DNA of 30,386 bases from AC-50 sp035640455 (GTDB lineage: Bacteria; Actinomycetota; Thermoleophilia; Gaiellales; Gaiellaceae): assembly GCA_035640455.1 (NCBI GenBank), contig DASQWB010000070.1, forward strand, positions 1 to 30,386, in the 5' to 3' direction. A program made the translations under genes and the position numbers. The notes beneath the pieces were generated by a model. The model saw nothing but the letters and a program-made list of their open reading frames with translations. It made no database searches and was not told the origin of the DNA. This document shows positions 19,525 to 26,888 of the stretch, in pieces. Position 1 is the first letter of the stretch, and every line of letters starts with the position of its first letter.

Positions 19525-21206
19525 TAGTACTTCCTCTCCTGCGGCTCCCACTTCGTCACCGTCACCGTCTTCCATCGGAGGCGTGGCTCGCCGTCCTCCC
19601 ACGTGACGAGCGTGTGCCGCATGTAGTTCTCGTCGTCGCGATCGGGATAGTCGTGGGGCCGCGCGTGCGCGCCGCGGCTCTCCTTGCGGGCTAGGCCGGA
19701 GACGACCATGCAGTCGGCGAGCTCGAGCAGGAAGCCGAGCTCGAGCGCCTGGGTGAGGTCGTTGTTGAAGACTTTGCCCTTGTCGTCGACGACGACGCGC
19801 TCGTAGCGCTCGCGCAGCGAGGCGACGATGTCGCCCTGCCGCTTCATCTGGTCCTCGCGCCGGAAGACGCCGAAGTTCTCGTGCATCGTCGAAGCGAGCT
19901 CGTCGCGGATGGTCCAGGGCCGCTCTCCCCGCTCTCGCTCGAGGACAGTCTGGAGCTCGCGCTCGGCGTCGGTCTCGACGGAGGCCGGCACCTCGACGGT
20001 CGTGTGCGAAAGGGCCCAGTCGGCCGCGTGGGCGCCGGCCCGCTTGCCGAAGGTGATCGTCTCCATCAGCGCGTTCCCGCCGAGCCGGTTCGCGCCGTGG
20101 ACGGAGACGCAGGCGCACTCGCCGGCGGCGTAGAGGCCGGTCAGCGCAGTTTGGCCCCAGACGTCGGTGTCGACGCCGCCCATGTGGTAGTGCGCGCCCG
20201 GCCGGACGGGGATCGGCTCGTGGATCGGGTCGACTCCGGCGAAGACCATCGACAGCTCGCGCGTCCCGTGCAGCCGCTCGTGAATCCGCTCCGCGCCGAG
20301 GTGGCGCAGGTCGAGGAGGACGTCGCCGTCCACGCCGCGCCCTTCGTCGATCTCGGTCTGCTCGGCGCGCGAGATGACGTCGCGGCTCGCGAGCTCCATC
20401 GCGTTCGGCGCATAGCGCTTGAGGAAGCGCTCGCCCTCGGAGTTGAGGAGGTATGCGCCCTCGCCGCGGCAGCCCTCGGTGATCAGCACGCCCGTCGGCG
20501 AGAGGGTCGTCGGGTGGAACTGCATCATCTCCATGTCCTCGAGCGGCACCCCCACGCGGAGCGCCATCGCCATCCCGTCGCCCGTGCAGGCGTAGGCGTT
20601 CGTCGTGCCGGTGTAGAGGCGGCCCGCCCCGCCGGTGGCGAGGATCACCGTCTTCGCGCCGATCGTCTTCAGCCCGCCGTCGAGGAGGTCCCAGCAGACG
20701 ACGCCCTGGCAGCGGTCGTCGTCCACGACGAGCTTCCACGCGAAGAACTCCTCGTAGACCTGCAGGTCGCGCTTCACGACCTGCTCGTAGAGGACCTGGA
20801 TCAGCACGTGGCCGGTGATGTCGGCCGCGTACGCCGTCCGCGGCGCGCCCGCGGCGCCGAACGGGCGCTGCGCGATCCGGCCGTCCTCGGTGCGGGAGAA
20901 GACGGCGCCCCAGTGCTCGAGCTGGTAGACGTCGCCCGGCGCCTCCTCGCACAGGATCTCGATCGCGTCCTGGTCGCCGAGGTAGTCGGAGCCCTTGACG
21001 GTGTCGAAGGCGTGGATCTCCGGGTTGTCCTCGGAGGCGTTCCCGAGCGCCGCGTTGATCCCGCCCTCCGCCGCACCGGAGTGGCTACGCGTGGGATGGA
21101 TCTTCGAGATGAGGGCGACGTCGGCGCCCGCGTCGTGCGCCTCGATCGCGGCGCGCATGCCTGCGCAGCCGGCACCGACGACCAGGACGTCGTGAGTCGC
21201 TTCCAC
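19524..21206 (-). CDS. sdhA: succinate dehydrogenase flavoprotein subunit
   Basis: A 560-residue flavoprotein that oxidises succinate to fumarate. It has the FAD dinucleotide motif VVGAGCAGMRAA (10-20), the covalent-FAD histidine H42 in PTRSHSGAAEGG, MQFHPTTL, ITEGCRGEGAYLLNSEGERF with the catalytic Arg region, HYHMGGVDTD and the late FAD-binding segment LYAAGECACVSVHGANRLGGNAL. All are intact, so it is a full-length catalytic subunit. The start is GTG at 21206; GATAGCTT lies 8 nt before it and may be a -10 element. First gene of the sdhA-sdhB-CCG operon, divergent from the AAA ATPase gene. Aspartate oxidase and fumarate reductase are relatives, but gene context points to complex II. Confidence 0.95.
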   Translation of the reverse strand: MEATHDVLVVGAGCAGMRAAIEAHDAGADVALISKIHPTRSHSGAAEGGINAALGNASEDNPEIHAFDTVKGSDYLGDQDAIEILCEEAPGDVYQLEHWGAVFSRTEDGRIAQRPFGAAGAPRTAYAADITGHVLIQVLYEQVVKRDLQVYEEFFAWKLVVDDDRCQGVVCWDLLDGGLKTIGAKTVILATGGAGRLYTGTTNAYACTGDGMAMALRVGVPLEDMEMMQFHPTTLSPTGVLITEGCRGEGAYLLNSEGERFLKRYAPNAMELASRDVISRAEQTEIDEGRGVDGDVLLDLRHLGAERIHERLHGTRELSMVFAGVDPIHEPIPVRPGAHYHMGGVDTDVWGQTALTGLYAAGECACVSVHGANRLGGNALMETITFGKRAGAHAADWALSHTTVEVPASVETDAERELQTVLERERGERPWTIRDELASTMHENFGVFRREDQMKRQGDIVASLRERYERVVVDDKGKVFNNDLTQALELGFLLELADCMVVSGLARKESRGAHARPHDYPDRDDENYMRHTLVTWEDGEPRLRWKTVTVTKWEPQERKY

Positions 21207-21263
21207 TACCGAGGAAGCTATCGAATGGCGCCCCGGCTACGCCTCGCTTCAGACGTCGCCAGG

Positions 21264-21269
21264 CACAAT
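21264..21269 (+). promoter_or_regulatory. candidate -10 box of the AAA ATPase gene
   Basis: CACAAT ends 7 nt before ATG 21277, in the same 13-base context GCCAGGCACAATG as the recR promoter. This argues that translation begins at 21277 rather than at the ATG at 21268, which overlaps the hexamer. Confidence 0.4.
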
Positions 21270-21276
21270 GGCCGCC

Positions 21277-22476
21277 ATGGCAGCCGAGCTCAGCCAGCGC
21301 TTCCGGATCCTCCAGAGCTTCGATCAAGGCGAGGAGCCGCCGCACGCGCTCTTCCTCGCGCGCGTGCTCGACGGCGGCCTGCGGGAGCTTCGCAGCGACC
21401 ACTGGGCCACCTCGGAGCGCTCGCTCGAGCACCTCGCCGGGCCGCTCATGCGAAGCGTCGGTCGCGGGAGCGAGAGCGTCGTGCTCGAGCGCGATTCTGC
21501 CCTGCTCGAGGTCACGCTCCGCGGCGGGTTCGTCAGCGCGCAGGCCGCGGCGGCAGACGAGACCCACGCCGCCGAGGCGCTTGCGGCGCTGCGTTCCCAG
21601 CTGCCGGCGCCGGAACCGGTCGCGCGGCATGACGTGCCGGTCGCGTTCTGGACGTACACGCCTCAGGGGCCGATGCCGTCCCTCCGCCCGATCGCCGTCC
21701 CGGAGTGGGACGAGATCCGCGACAACTACGCGGCGGCGACACGACGAGGCCTCGACGCGATCATGCGCGACTTCCGCCCCGCCCACGGCGGTCAGCTCGT
21801 TCTCTGGCACGGCGAGGCCGGAACCGGCAAGACCTTCGCGCTGCGCGCACTCGCCTGGGAGTGGCGCGAGTGGTGCCAGCTCCACTACATCGTCGACCCC
21901 GACACCTTCTTCGGCGAGCGCGCGGACTACCTGATGAGCGTCCTCACACAGCCTGAGGGGATGACGATGGGGATCCACATGATGAGCGGCGGGTGGACCT
22001 CGTACGGGAGCCGCGCGATCTTCCACGACGTGGCCGAGGAGGTTGACTTCGACGAGGACGAAGACGACGGGGACGGCGAGGTGCGGGGACCCGCGAAGCA
22101 CTGGCGCCTCCTCGTCCTCGAGGACGCGGGCGAGCTCCTGACGCCCGATGCGAAGTCGATCATCGGCCAGGGCCTCTCCCGCTTCCTCAACGTCGTCGAC
22201 GGGCTGATCGGCCAAGGCCTGCGGATCCTCGTGCTCGTGACGACGAACGAGGAGATCCGCGCGCTGCACCCGGCCGTCGCCCGCCCGGGACGCTGCGCCG
22301 CGAACGTCGAGTTCGAGCGACTCGCACCGGACGAGGCCGGAGCCTGGCTCGCGAGCCACCGCATCGCGGAGACGCCGGCGGACCGTCGGCTCCTCGCGTC
22401 GCTCTACGCGCAGCTCGAAGGCCTCGACCCGGCGGAGCCGCGCCCGTCGGTGTCCTTCGCGGAGCCTGAGAGCTAG
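21277..22476 (+). CDS. AAA family ATPase with an actinobacterial N-terminal domain
   Basis: A 399-residue protein. Residues 1-140 form an unrecognised N-terminal domain (possibly DUF5925, from memory) ending with VAFWTYTPQGPMPSLRPIAVPEWDEI. The ATPase follows: Walker A GEAGTGKT (179-186), Walker B LLVLEDAGE (278-286, with ED where most AAA proteins have DE), sensor 1 LVTTNEE (320-326), and HPAVARPGRC (331-340), which holds an arginine-finger-like RPGR as in the AAA subgroup with FtsH/Bcs1. A strongly acidic insert (DFDEDEDDGDGE, about 257-268) precedes Walker B. The role is unknown; it could be an ATP-driven remodeller. No partner gene is adjacent. It shares the sdhA divergent promoter region. 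Confidence 0.78.
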   Translation: MAAELSQRFRILQSFDQGEEPPHALFLARVLDGGLRELRSDHWATSERSLEHLAGPLMRSVGRGSESVVLERDSALLEVTLRGGFVSAQAAAADETHAAEALAALRSQLPAPEPVARHDVPVAFWTYTPQGPMPSLRPIAVPEWDEIRDNYAAATRRGLDAIMRDFRPAHGGQLVLWHGEAGTGKTFALRALAWEWREWCQLHYIVDPDTFFGERADYLMSVLTQPEGMTMGIHMMSGGWTSYGSRAIFHDVAEEVDFDEDEDDGDGEVRGPAKHWRLLVLEDAGELLTPDAKSIIGQGLSRFLNVVDGLIGQGLRILVLVTTNEEIRALHPAVARPGRCAANVEFERLAPDEAGAWLASHRIAETPADRRLLASLYAQLEGLDPAEPRPSVSFAEPES

Positions 22477-22512
22477 ACCCGCAGCGCGCGGGCCGCGCCG
22501 CGGGCCGCGCCG

Positions 22513-22638
22513 TCAGCGCGCGTTCGGGTCGAGCTTCTGCCGCTCGGCTTTCCTACTCGGCTTCTTCTTCGTCCGACCCGACGGCGCGCCGACGATAGCT
22601 GTCACCTCGAGCCGGTAGATCACAGGCTCCGCCTCCAC
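22513..22638 (-). CDS. possible small basic protein (41 aa)
   Basis: From GTG at 22638 the frame gives MEAEPVIYRLEVTAIVGAP followed by a Lys/Arg-rich tail GRTKKKPSRKAERQKLDPNAR. Third positions are mostly G or C, like real genes here, and GAGG lies about 5 nt upstream of the GTG. It faces the peptidase gene at 22760 across a divergent gap. The frame is open further upstream but that part has poor coding character. It may be real, a remnant or chance. Confidence 0.35.
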   Translation of the reverse strand: MEAEPVIYRLEVTAIVGAPSGRTKKKPSRKAERQKLDPNAR

Positions 22639-22759
22639 CGCCACCTCGTTGCGACGCGATCGTGTGGCCGCAAGATGGCCGGAAGCGACACGCGCGGCCG
22701 CCTCGGCTTCGTTCCCTGTTGACCTGCCTTCGAAGGCATGAGAGGTTGGTCCGAGACTC

Positions 22760-23470
22760 GTGCGGCTGGGTCTTTCGACGCGCATCCTCCTGGTCGCGGC
22801 CGTGCTGGCTGCGGCCGCTGCCCTCGCCTCGACGGCGTGGGCGCAGTCACCGCAGGCCGTCGCCTCCTGGGTCGCCCCGCGGCTGAACGCGTACTGGGAC
22901 TCCGTGCTGACGAAGCAGGGTCTCGTCTACGAGAACCCGAAGTACTACTACTGGTACAACCGCCCAGGGTACGGCTGGATCCGCACGCCGCTCCAGTGCG
23001 ACATGTACCGCAAGCGCGACGGGCTCGTCTGGGGCGGGTTCTCGCGCGAGTACGCCCCGAACTCGTTCTACTGCGGCGCCAACGACGACTTCTACTTCGA
23101 CTGGTCGTTCTGGCAGACCCTGCCACGCGGCGGGGCCGTCGTCGTTGCGGCGCACGAGTGGGGTCACCACGTCCAGCACCTGCTCGGCTGGCCGGAGGGC
23201 GAGCGAGCGCGGCGGCGGCTGTATGCCAACTACGAGCTAATGGCCGACTGCTACGCGGGCGTCTTCGTGAGGTACGAGCGCGGCCTCGGCGAGCTCCGGC
23301 CGGCCGACGTGACGGACGGGAGACGGCTGCTGGAGCGGCTTGCGGACGTCGAGCGGGTCCCGTGGTCGCGGGCGCAGAGCCACGGCAGCCGGGCGGATCG
23401 CCGCCGGTGGTTCACCCGCGGCTTCGACACCGGCGACCCGCGGGTCTGTGCCAAGCTCTTCGGGCGCTAA
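22760..23470 (+). CDS. secreted neutral zinc metallopeptidase (YpfJ-like)
   Basis: A 236-residue protein with a signal peptide (MRLGLSTRILLVAAVLAAAAALASTAWAQ, cut near residue 28). The zinc motif H132-E133-W-G-H136 is present (AAHEWGHHVQHLLG), and the third ligand is probably in YELMADCYAGVF (E159 or D163), as in the putative neutral zinc metallopeptidase family. C80 (LQCDMY) and C105 (FYCGAND) could form a disulfide. It is rich in Tyr and Trp (PKYYYWYNRPGYGW). The start is GTG, which gives the shortest good signal peptide; no strong Shine-Dalgarno. Its TAA overlaps the stop of the convergent pckA (CTAA). The substrate is unknown. Confidence 0.84.
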   Translation: MRLGLSTRILLVAAVLAAAAALASTAWAQSPQAVASWVAPRLNAYWDSVLTKQGLVYENPKYYYWYNRPGYGWIRTPLQCDMYRKRDGLVWGGFSREYAPNSFYCGANDDFYFDWSFWQTLPRGGAVVVAAHEWGHHVQHLLGWPEGERARRRLYANYELMADCYAGVFVRYERGLGELRPADVTDGRRLLERLADVERVPWSRAQSHGSRADRRRWFTRGFDTGDPRVCAKLFGR

Positions 23471-25083
23471 ACGTTGGGGCCCGCGGCCGCGGTCTCGGCG
23501 CTCGCGTCATCCGCGTACTTCTCGAAGTTGTCGCGGAACATGCGCGCGAGCGCACGGGCGCGGCGGTCGTACGCCTCGGGGTCGGCCCAGGTCGAGCGCG
23601 GGTCGAGGAGGCGCGCGTCGACCGCAGGCACCTCGACGGGCACCTCGAAGCCGAAGATCGGGTCGGTGCGGTACTCGACGTCTTCGAGCGCCCCGGAGAG
23701 CGCGGCGTGGAGCAGCGCGCGGGTCGCCTCGATCGGCATCCGCTGACCCTCGCCGAACTGCCCACCCGTCCAGCCGGTGTTCACGAGCCAGACACGAGAG
23801 CCGTGCTCGACGAGCTTCTCGCCGAGCATGCGCGCATAGACGACCGGCGGCTGCGGCAGGAACGGAGCGCCGAAGCACGCCGAGAACGTCGCCTGCGGCT
23901 CGACGACGCCGATCTCGGTGCCGGCCACCTTCGCCGTGTAGCCCGAGACGAAGTAGAACATCGCCTGCGGCTTCGTCAGGCGCGCGATCGGCGGCAGGAT
24001 CCCGAACGCGTCCGCGGTGAGCATGACCACCGACGACGGATGCCCGGTCCGCTTCTCCGGCAGGACGTTCGGGATCTGCTCCAGCTTGTAGGCGGCGCGG
24101 GTGTTCTCGGTCTTCGACGCGTCGTCGAGGTCGAGGACGCCGCGCTCGTCGACGACGACGTTCTCGAGCACCGTCCCGAAGGTGTGCGTCGTGCGGTAGA
24201 TGTCGGGCTCGGCCGTCGAGGAGAGGCGGATCACCTTCGCGTAGCAGCCGCCCTCGATATTGAAGATCCCGGCGTCGCCCCAGCCGTGCTCGTCGTCGCC
24301 GATCAGCCGGCGCTCGGGGTCGGCCGAGAGCGTCGTCTTCCCTGTCCCCGAGAGGCCGAAGAAGATCGCCACTTTGCCGTCGTCGCCGACGTTGGCCGAG
24401 CAGTGCATCGGCGCGACGCCGCCGAGCGGCAGGCGGTCGTTCATGAGCGTGAAGATCGATTTCTTGATCTCGCCGGCGTACTCGGTTCCGCCGATTAGCA
24501 CCTCGCCGCGGGTCGGGTGGAGGAGGACGAAGGTCGAGCTGCGGGTGCCGTCGACCTCGGGATCGGCCTCGACGGCCGGCGCGTGCAGGACGAGCGCCTG
24601 GGGCGCGAACTCCTCGAGCTCCTCGTCGGCGGGGTCGATGAAGAGGGTCTTCGCGAAGAGCGCGTGCCACGCGCTGTAGGTGACGACGCGGACGCCGAGA
24701 CGGTGCGCCGGATCGGCCCCCGCGAACGCGTCCACGACGTACAGGTCGCGTGGCTCCAGGTACGAGACGACCTTCTCGCGGAGTCCCTCGAAGCGGTCTT
24801 CGTCGATCGGCTGGTTGACGCTTCCCCACCAGATCCGGTCCTCCGACTCGGGCTCGCGGACGACGAACTTATCCTTCGGCGAGCGGCCGGTGTGCCTTCC
24901 CGTATCGACGACGAGCGGGCCGCCCTCCGCAAGCCGGCCCTCGCCGCGAGCGATCGCCGCGGTGTAGAGGACGGAGGTCGTGGGCCGCCAGACGACATCG
25001 GCCGCGGCCTGGATCCCGTGCACCTCGAGTCCGCGGTCGTCGCCTAGCCGCTCGCGGTCGTCGACACTGGTCGTGGTAGCCAT
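23467..25083 (-). CDS. pckA: phosphoenolpyruvate carboxykinase (ATP)
   Basis: A 538-residue ATP-dependent enzyme, the typical length, converting oxaloacetate and ATP to phosphoenolpyruvate and CO2 for gluconeogenesis. Family motifs are intact: the substrate site TGRHTGRSPKDKF (61-73), LIGGTEYAGEIKKSIFT (196-212), MHCSAN, the P-loop GLSGTGKT (243-250) and kinase-2 LIGDDEHGW (260-268), plus GTEIGVVEPQATFSACFGAPFL. ATP specificity follows from similarity to the bacterial/plant PckA type, not the GTP type common in actinobacteria. It starts at ATG with GGGAAG about 7 nt upstream. A terminator-like hairpin sits in its leader and might control it. It converges with the zinc peptidase gene. Confidence 0.96.
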   Translation of the reverse strand: MATTTSVDDRERLGDDRGLEVHGIQAAADVVWRPTTSVLYTAAIARGEGRLAEGGPLVVDTGRHTGRSPKDKFVVREPESEDRIWWGSVNQPIDEDRFEGLREKVVSYLEPRDLYVVDAFAGADPAHRLGVRVVTYSAWHALFAKTLFIDPADEELEEFAPQALVLHAPAVEADPEVDGTRSSTFVLLHPTRGEVLIGGTEYAGEIKKSIFTLMNDRLPLGGVAPMHCSANVGDDGKVAIFFGLSGTGKTTLSADPERRLIGDDEHGWGDAGIFNIEGGCYAKVIRLSSTAEPDIYRTTHTFGTVLENVVVDERGVLDLDDASKTENTRAAYKLEQIPNVLPEKRTGHPSSVVMLTADAFGILPPIARLTKPQAMFYFVSGYTAKVAGTEIGVVEPQATFSACFGAPFLPQPPVVYARMLGEKLVEHGSRVWLVNTGWTGGQFGEGQRMPIEATRALLHAALSGALEDVEYRTDPIFGFEVPVEVPAVDARLLDPRSTWADPEAYDRRARALARMFRDNFEKYADDASAETAAAGPNV

Positions 25084-25103
25084 GTCCGCTTCCCGTTCGC
25101 GCG

Positions 25104-25129
25104 AAAAAGAGAGACCGGCGCCGCCGGTC
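25104..25129 (-). terminator. terminator-like hairpin in the pckA leader
   Basis: On the minus strand GACCGGC-GGC-GCCGGTC (25113-25129, 7-bp stem) is followed by TCTCTTTTTC. This has the form of an intrinsic terminator, but it lies 20-46 nt upstream of the pckA ATG, downstream of nothing except the divergent GNAT promoter. It could attenuate pckA or stop antisense transcripts. Confidence 0.55.
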
Positions 25130-25139
25130 TTGGCGCTCG

Positions 25140-25145
25140 TATGGT
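25140..25145 (+). promoter_or_regulatory. candidate -10 box of the GNAT gene at 25152
   Basis: TATGGT (TANNNT form) ends 6 nt before the ATG at 25152, with no Shine-Dalgarno, as in the other leaderless candidates of this window. Confidence 0.4.
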
Positions 25146-25151
25146 AATCGG

Positions 25152-25715
25152 ATGAGGCTGACTGCGCCGGATCCGCCGCTCACAGACGGTGTCGTGACGC
25201 TGCGGGCCTGGCAGGACGACGACGCGCCGGCGATCGTGGCGGCGATCGACGGCGACCCCGAGATCGCGACGTGGCTCGACGCTGTGCCGCAGCCGTACCG
25301 CATCGTCGACGCGCGCGACTACCTCGCCCAGTGCCGGCGAAGCTGGGCCGACGGCACCGGAGCGCCGTTCGCGATCCTCGACGCCGATAGGAACATCGTC
25401 GGCTCGATCGGCGCGCGGTTCGGGGATCCGCTCCAGGCCGTGGCGGAGGTCGGGTACTGGGTCGGGCGCGCCGCTCGCGGTCGCGGGTGCGCGACACGCG
25501 CGCTCCGGCTACTCGCGCGGTGGCTCTTCGACGAGGCTGGCATCGAGCGCCTCCAGCTCCAGGCCGACCTCCGGAACGAGGCTTCGCTGCGGGTCGCGGA
25601 GAAGGCGGGGTTCACGCGCGAGGGGGTGCTGCGCTCGGCGCGTCTTAACGAGCGCCGCGGGGAGCGCGTCGACTTCGTCATGTTCTCGCTGCTGCCGGGC
25701 GAGCTGCCCGACTGA
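25152..25715 (+). CDS. GNAT acetyltransferase, RimJ/RimL-like
   Basis: A 187-residue N-acetyltransferase. The family order is clear: TDGVVTLRAWQDDDAPAIVAAI at the start, then GAPFAILDADRNIVGSIGARF, AEVGYWVGRAARGRGCATRALRLLARWLFDE containing the acetyl-CoA loop RGRGCA, then RLQLQADLRNEASLRVAEKAGFTREGVLRSA and a closing strand. This arrangement is that of RimJ/RimL-type enzymes, which acetylate protein N-termini or small amines; the substrate cannot be named. ATG start with a -10-like box 6 nt upstream. Repeat copy C lies 34 bp after its stop. Confidence 0.88.
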   Translation: MRLTAPDPPLTDGVVTLRAWQDDDAPAIVAAIDGDPEIATWLDAVPQPYRIVDARDYLAQCRRSWADGTGAPFAILDADRNIVGSIGARFGDPLQAVAEVGYWVGRAARGRGCATRALRLLARWLFDEAGIERLQLQADLRNEASLRVAEKAGFTREGVLRSARLNERRGERVDFVMFSLLPGELPD

Positions 25716-25748
25716 GGAGTGGTTTCGAGATGACCTCACTCGGGCCGA

Positions 25749-25818
25749 CCGGTCATTGCAGACGGACGCACGGGCAGAGCCCGCGCGTCCTGATGGTCGG
25801 CGCCGCCGAGTCGGCGCC
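25749..25818 (+). repeat. double-hairpin dispersed repeat, copy C
   Basis: Lead-in CCGGTCATTGCAGACGG, hairpin 1 (25764-25790, GGACG...CGTCC outer, CGGGC/GCCCG inner, AGA loop) and hairpin 2 (25799-25818, GGCGCCG/CGGCGCC around CCGAGT). Bases differ from copies A and B but pairing is kept in both stems. It lies between the GNAT gene and the first Xer recombinase gene. Confidence 0.85.
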
Positions 25819-25864
25819 TCAGGCGCCGCGCAGGCGATTGCCGCCGGGCCGCGAACGACGGCTC

Positions 25865-26701
25865 GTGGACACGCGCGCCGCGATCGACCGCTTCCTCACC
25901 TCGCCCGCGCTCGCCGACGCGACGAGGCGCTCGTACCGCTTCGACCTCGAGGCGTTCGCGCGCTGGCTCGAGGAGCGGCAGCTCGCGCTCGACGACGTGG
26001 ACGTCCGGGTGCTCTCGGAGTACGTGACCGAGCTCGGGCGGGGCCGGCCGCGCCGCCTCGCTCCGGCCACGATCGCGCGGAAGGTCGCGGCGGTGCGCTC
26101 GCTCCTGCGCGCGGCCCTCGGGCCGGGGCGCGTTCCCGACGCTCCACTCGCGCCGCGACGGCCCGGACGGCTCCCGTTGGCGCCCCGCTCGGAGGAGGTC
26201 GACGACGAGCTCGACGCGCTCGAGGGTTCCGGGCCGCTTCCGCTCCGGAACCGCGCCTTGGTCGAGCTCGTGTACTCGGCGGGCCTGCGGAGCCGGGAAG
26301 CCGTCGAGCTCGACCTCGCAGACGTCGACTTCGAGCAGGAGCTCGTTCGCGTGCGCGGGAAAGGCGGCAAGGAGCGCGTCGTGCCGCTCGGCGAGGAGGC
26401 GGCGCACTGGCTCGCGCGGTACCTTCGCGAGGCGCGGCCGGCGCTCGCGCGCGGAGCGGCGAACGCGCTCTTCCTCTCCGTTCGCGGCGCACGGCTCGAC
26501 ACGAGCACGCTGCGGCGGCTCGTCCCCCATCCGCATCGCCTTCGGCACGCGTTCGCGACCCACCTCGTCGAGGGCGGCGCCGACCTGCGCACCGTGCAGG
26601 AGCTGCTCGGGCACAGCTCGCTCTCGACGACGCAGGTCTATTCACACGTGGACGGCCGCCGGCTACGCCGCGTCTACGACCGGGCGCACCCGCGGTCGTA
26701 G
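25865..26701 (+). CDS. xerC: tyrosine recombinase, XerC-type
   Basis: A 278-residue site-specific recombinase from GTG 25865, slightly short for XerC (about 295-300). The N-terminal core-binding domain (IDRFLTSPALADATRRSYRFDLEAFARWL) precedes the catalytic set R142 (AGLRSRE), K166 (RGKGGKER), H224-x-x-R227 (PHPHRLRHAFATHL), H250 (LLGHSSL) and Y259 (TTQVYSHV), all present. Relative to the neighbouring XerD about 12 residues are missing just before the HxxR motif, where the family has a helix. An ATG at 25730 stays in frame but would translate the repeat copy C, so it is unlikely. XerC/D resolve chromosome dimers at dif; a mobile-element integrase is the alternative. No Shine-Dalgarno is seen. 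Confidence 0.86.
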   Translation: MDTRAAIDRFLTSPALADATRRSYRFDLEAFARWLEERQLALDDVDVRVLSEYVTELGRGRPRRLAPATIARKVAAVRSLLRAALGPGRVPDAPLAPRRPGRLPLAPRSEEVDDELDALEGSGPLPLRNRALVELVYSAGLRSREAVELDLADVDFEQELVRVRGKGGKERVVPLGEEAAHWLARYLREARPALARGAANALFLSVRGARLDTSTLRRLVPHPHRLRHAFATHLVEGGADLRTVQELLGHSSLSTTQVYSHVDGRRLRRVYDRAHPRS

Positions 26702-26888
26702 GCGGTCCAGTCGAGGCAGTGGAGGCCGTGGCGAGAACCCGTAGAGGACGAGGCCGACGCCGAGGGCGCCAGAGGACAGACGGCGAAGCGGGAGAGCGCG
26801 GCGCCGTACGCCGGCATAGCAGGCGTGCGATGCCAAGCCCGGGCGCGACTAGAGGTTTTCGCTGCTCGCCGTGCAACAGACGGCTGGC
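26702..26888. other. gap between the two recombinase genes
   Basis: About 185 bp with no convincing gene, RNA or terminator. A frame on the minus strand is open but lacks coding character. A dif-like 28-bp site was not recognised here or elsewhere in the window. Confidence 0.4.

Noticed and set aside
19525..20952. N-terminal extension of the sdhB frame across sdhA
   Set aside because: The extension is antiframe to sdhA; the ferredoxin domain begins just after GTG 19524, which overlaps the sdhA stop.
22481..22512. Terminator after the AAA ATPase gene (tandem CGGGCCGCGCCG)
   Set aside because: The GC-rich repeats can fold but there is no T-run; simple GC-rich sequence is as likely.
25730..25864. 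Longer N-terminus of XerC from ATG 25730
   Set aside because: It would translate the dispersed repeat copy C; the family core-binding domain starts only after GTG 25865.
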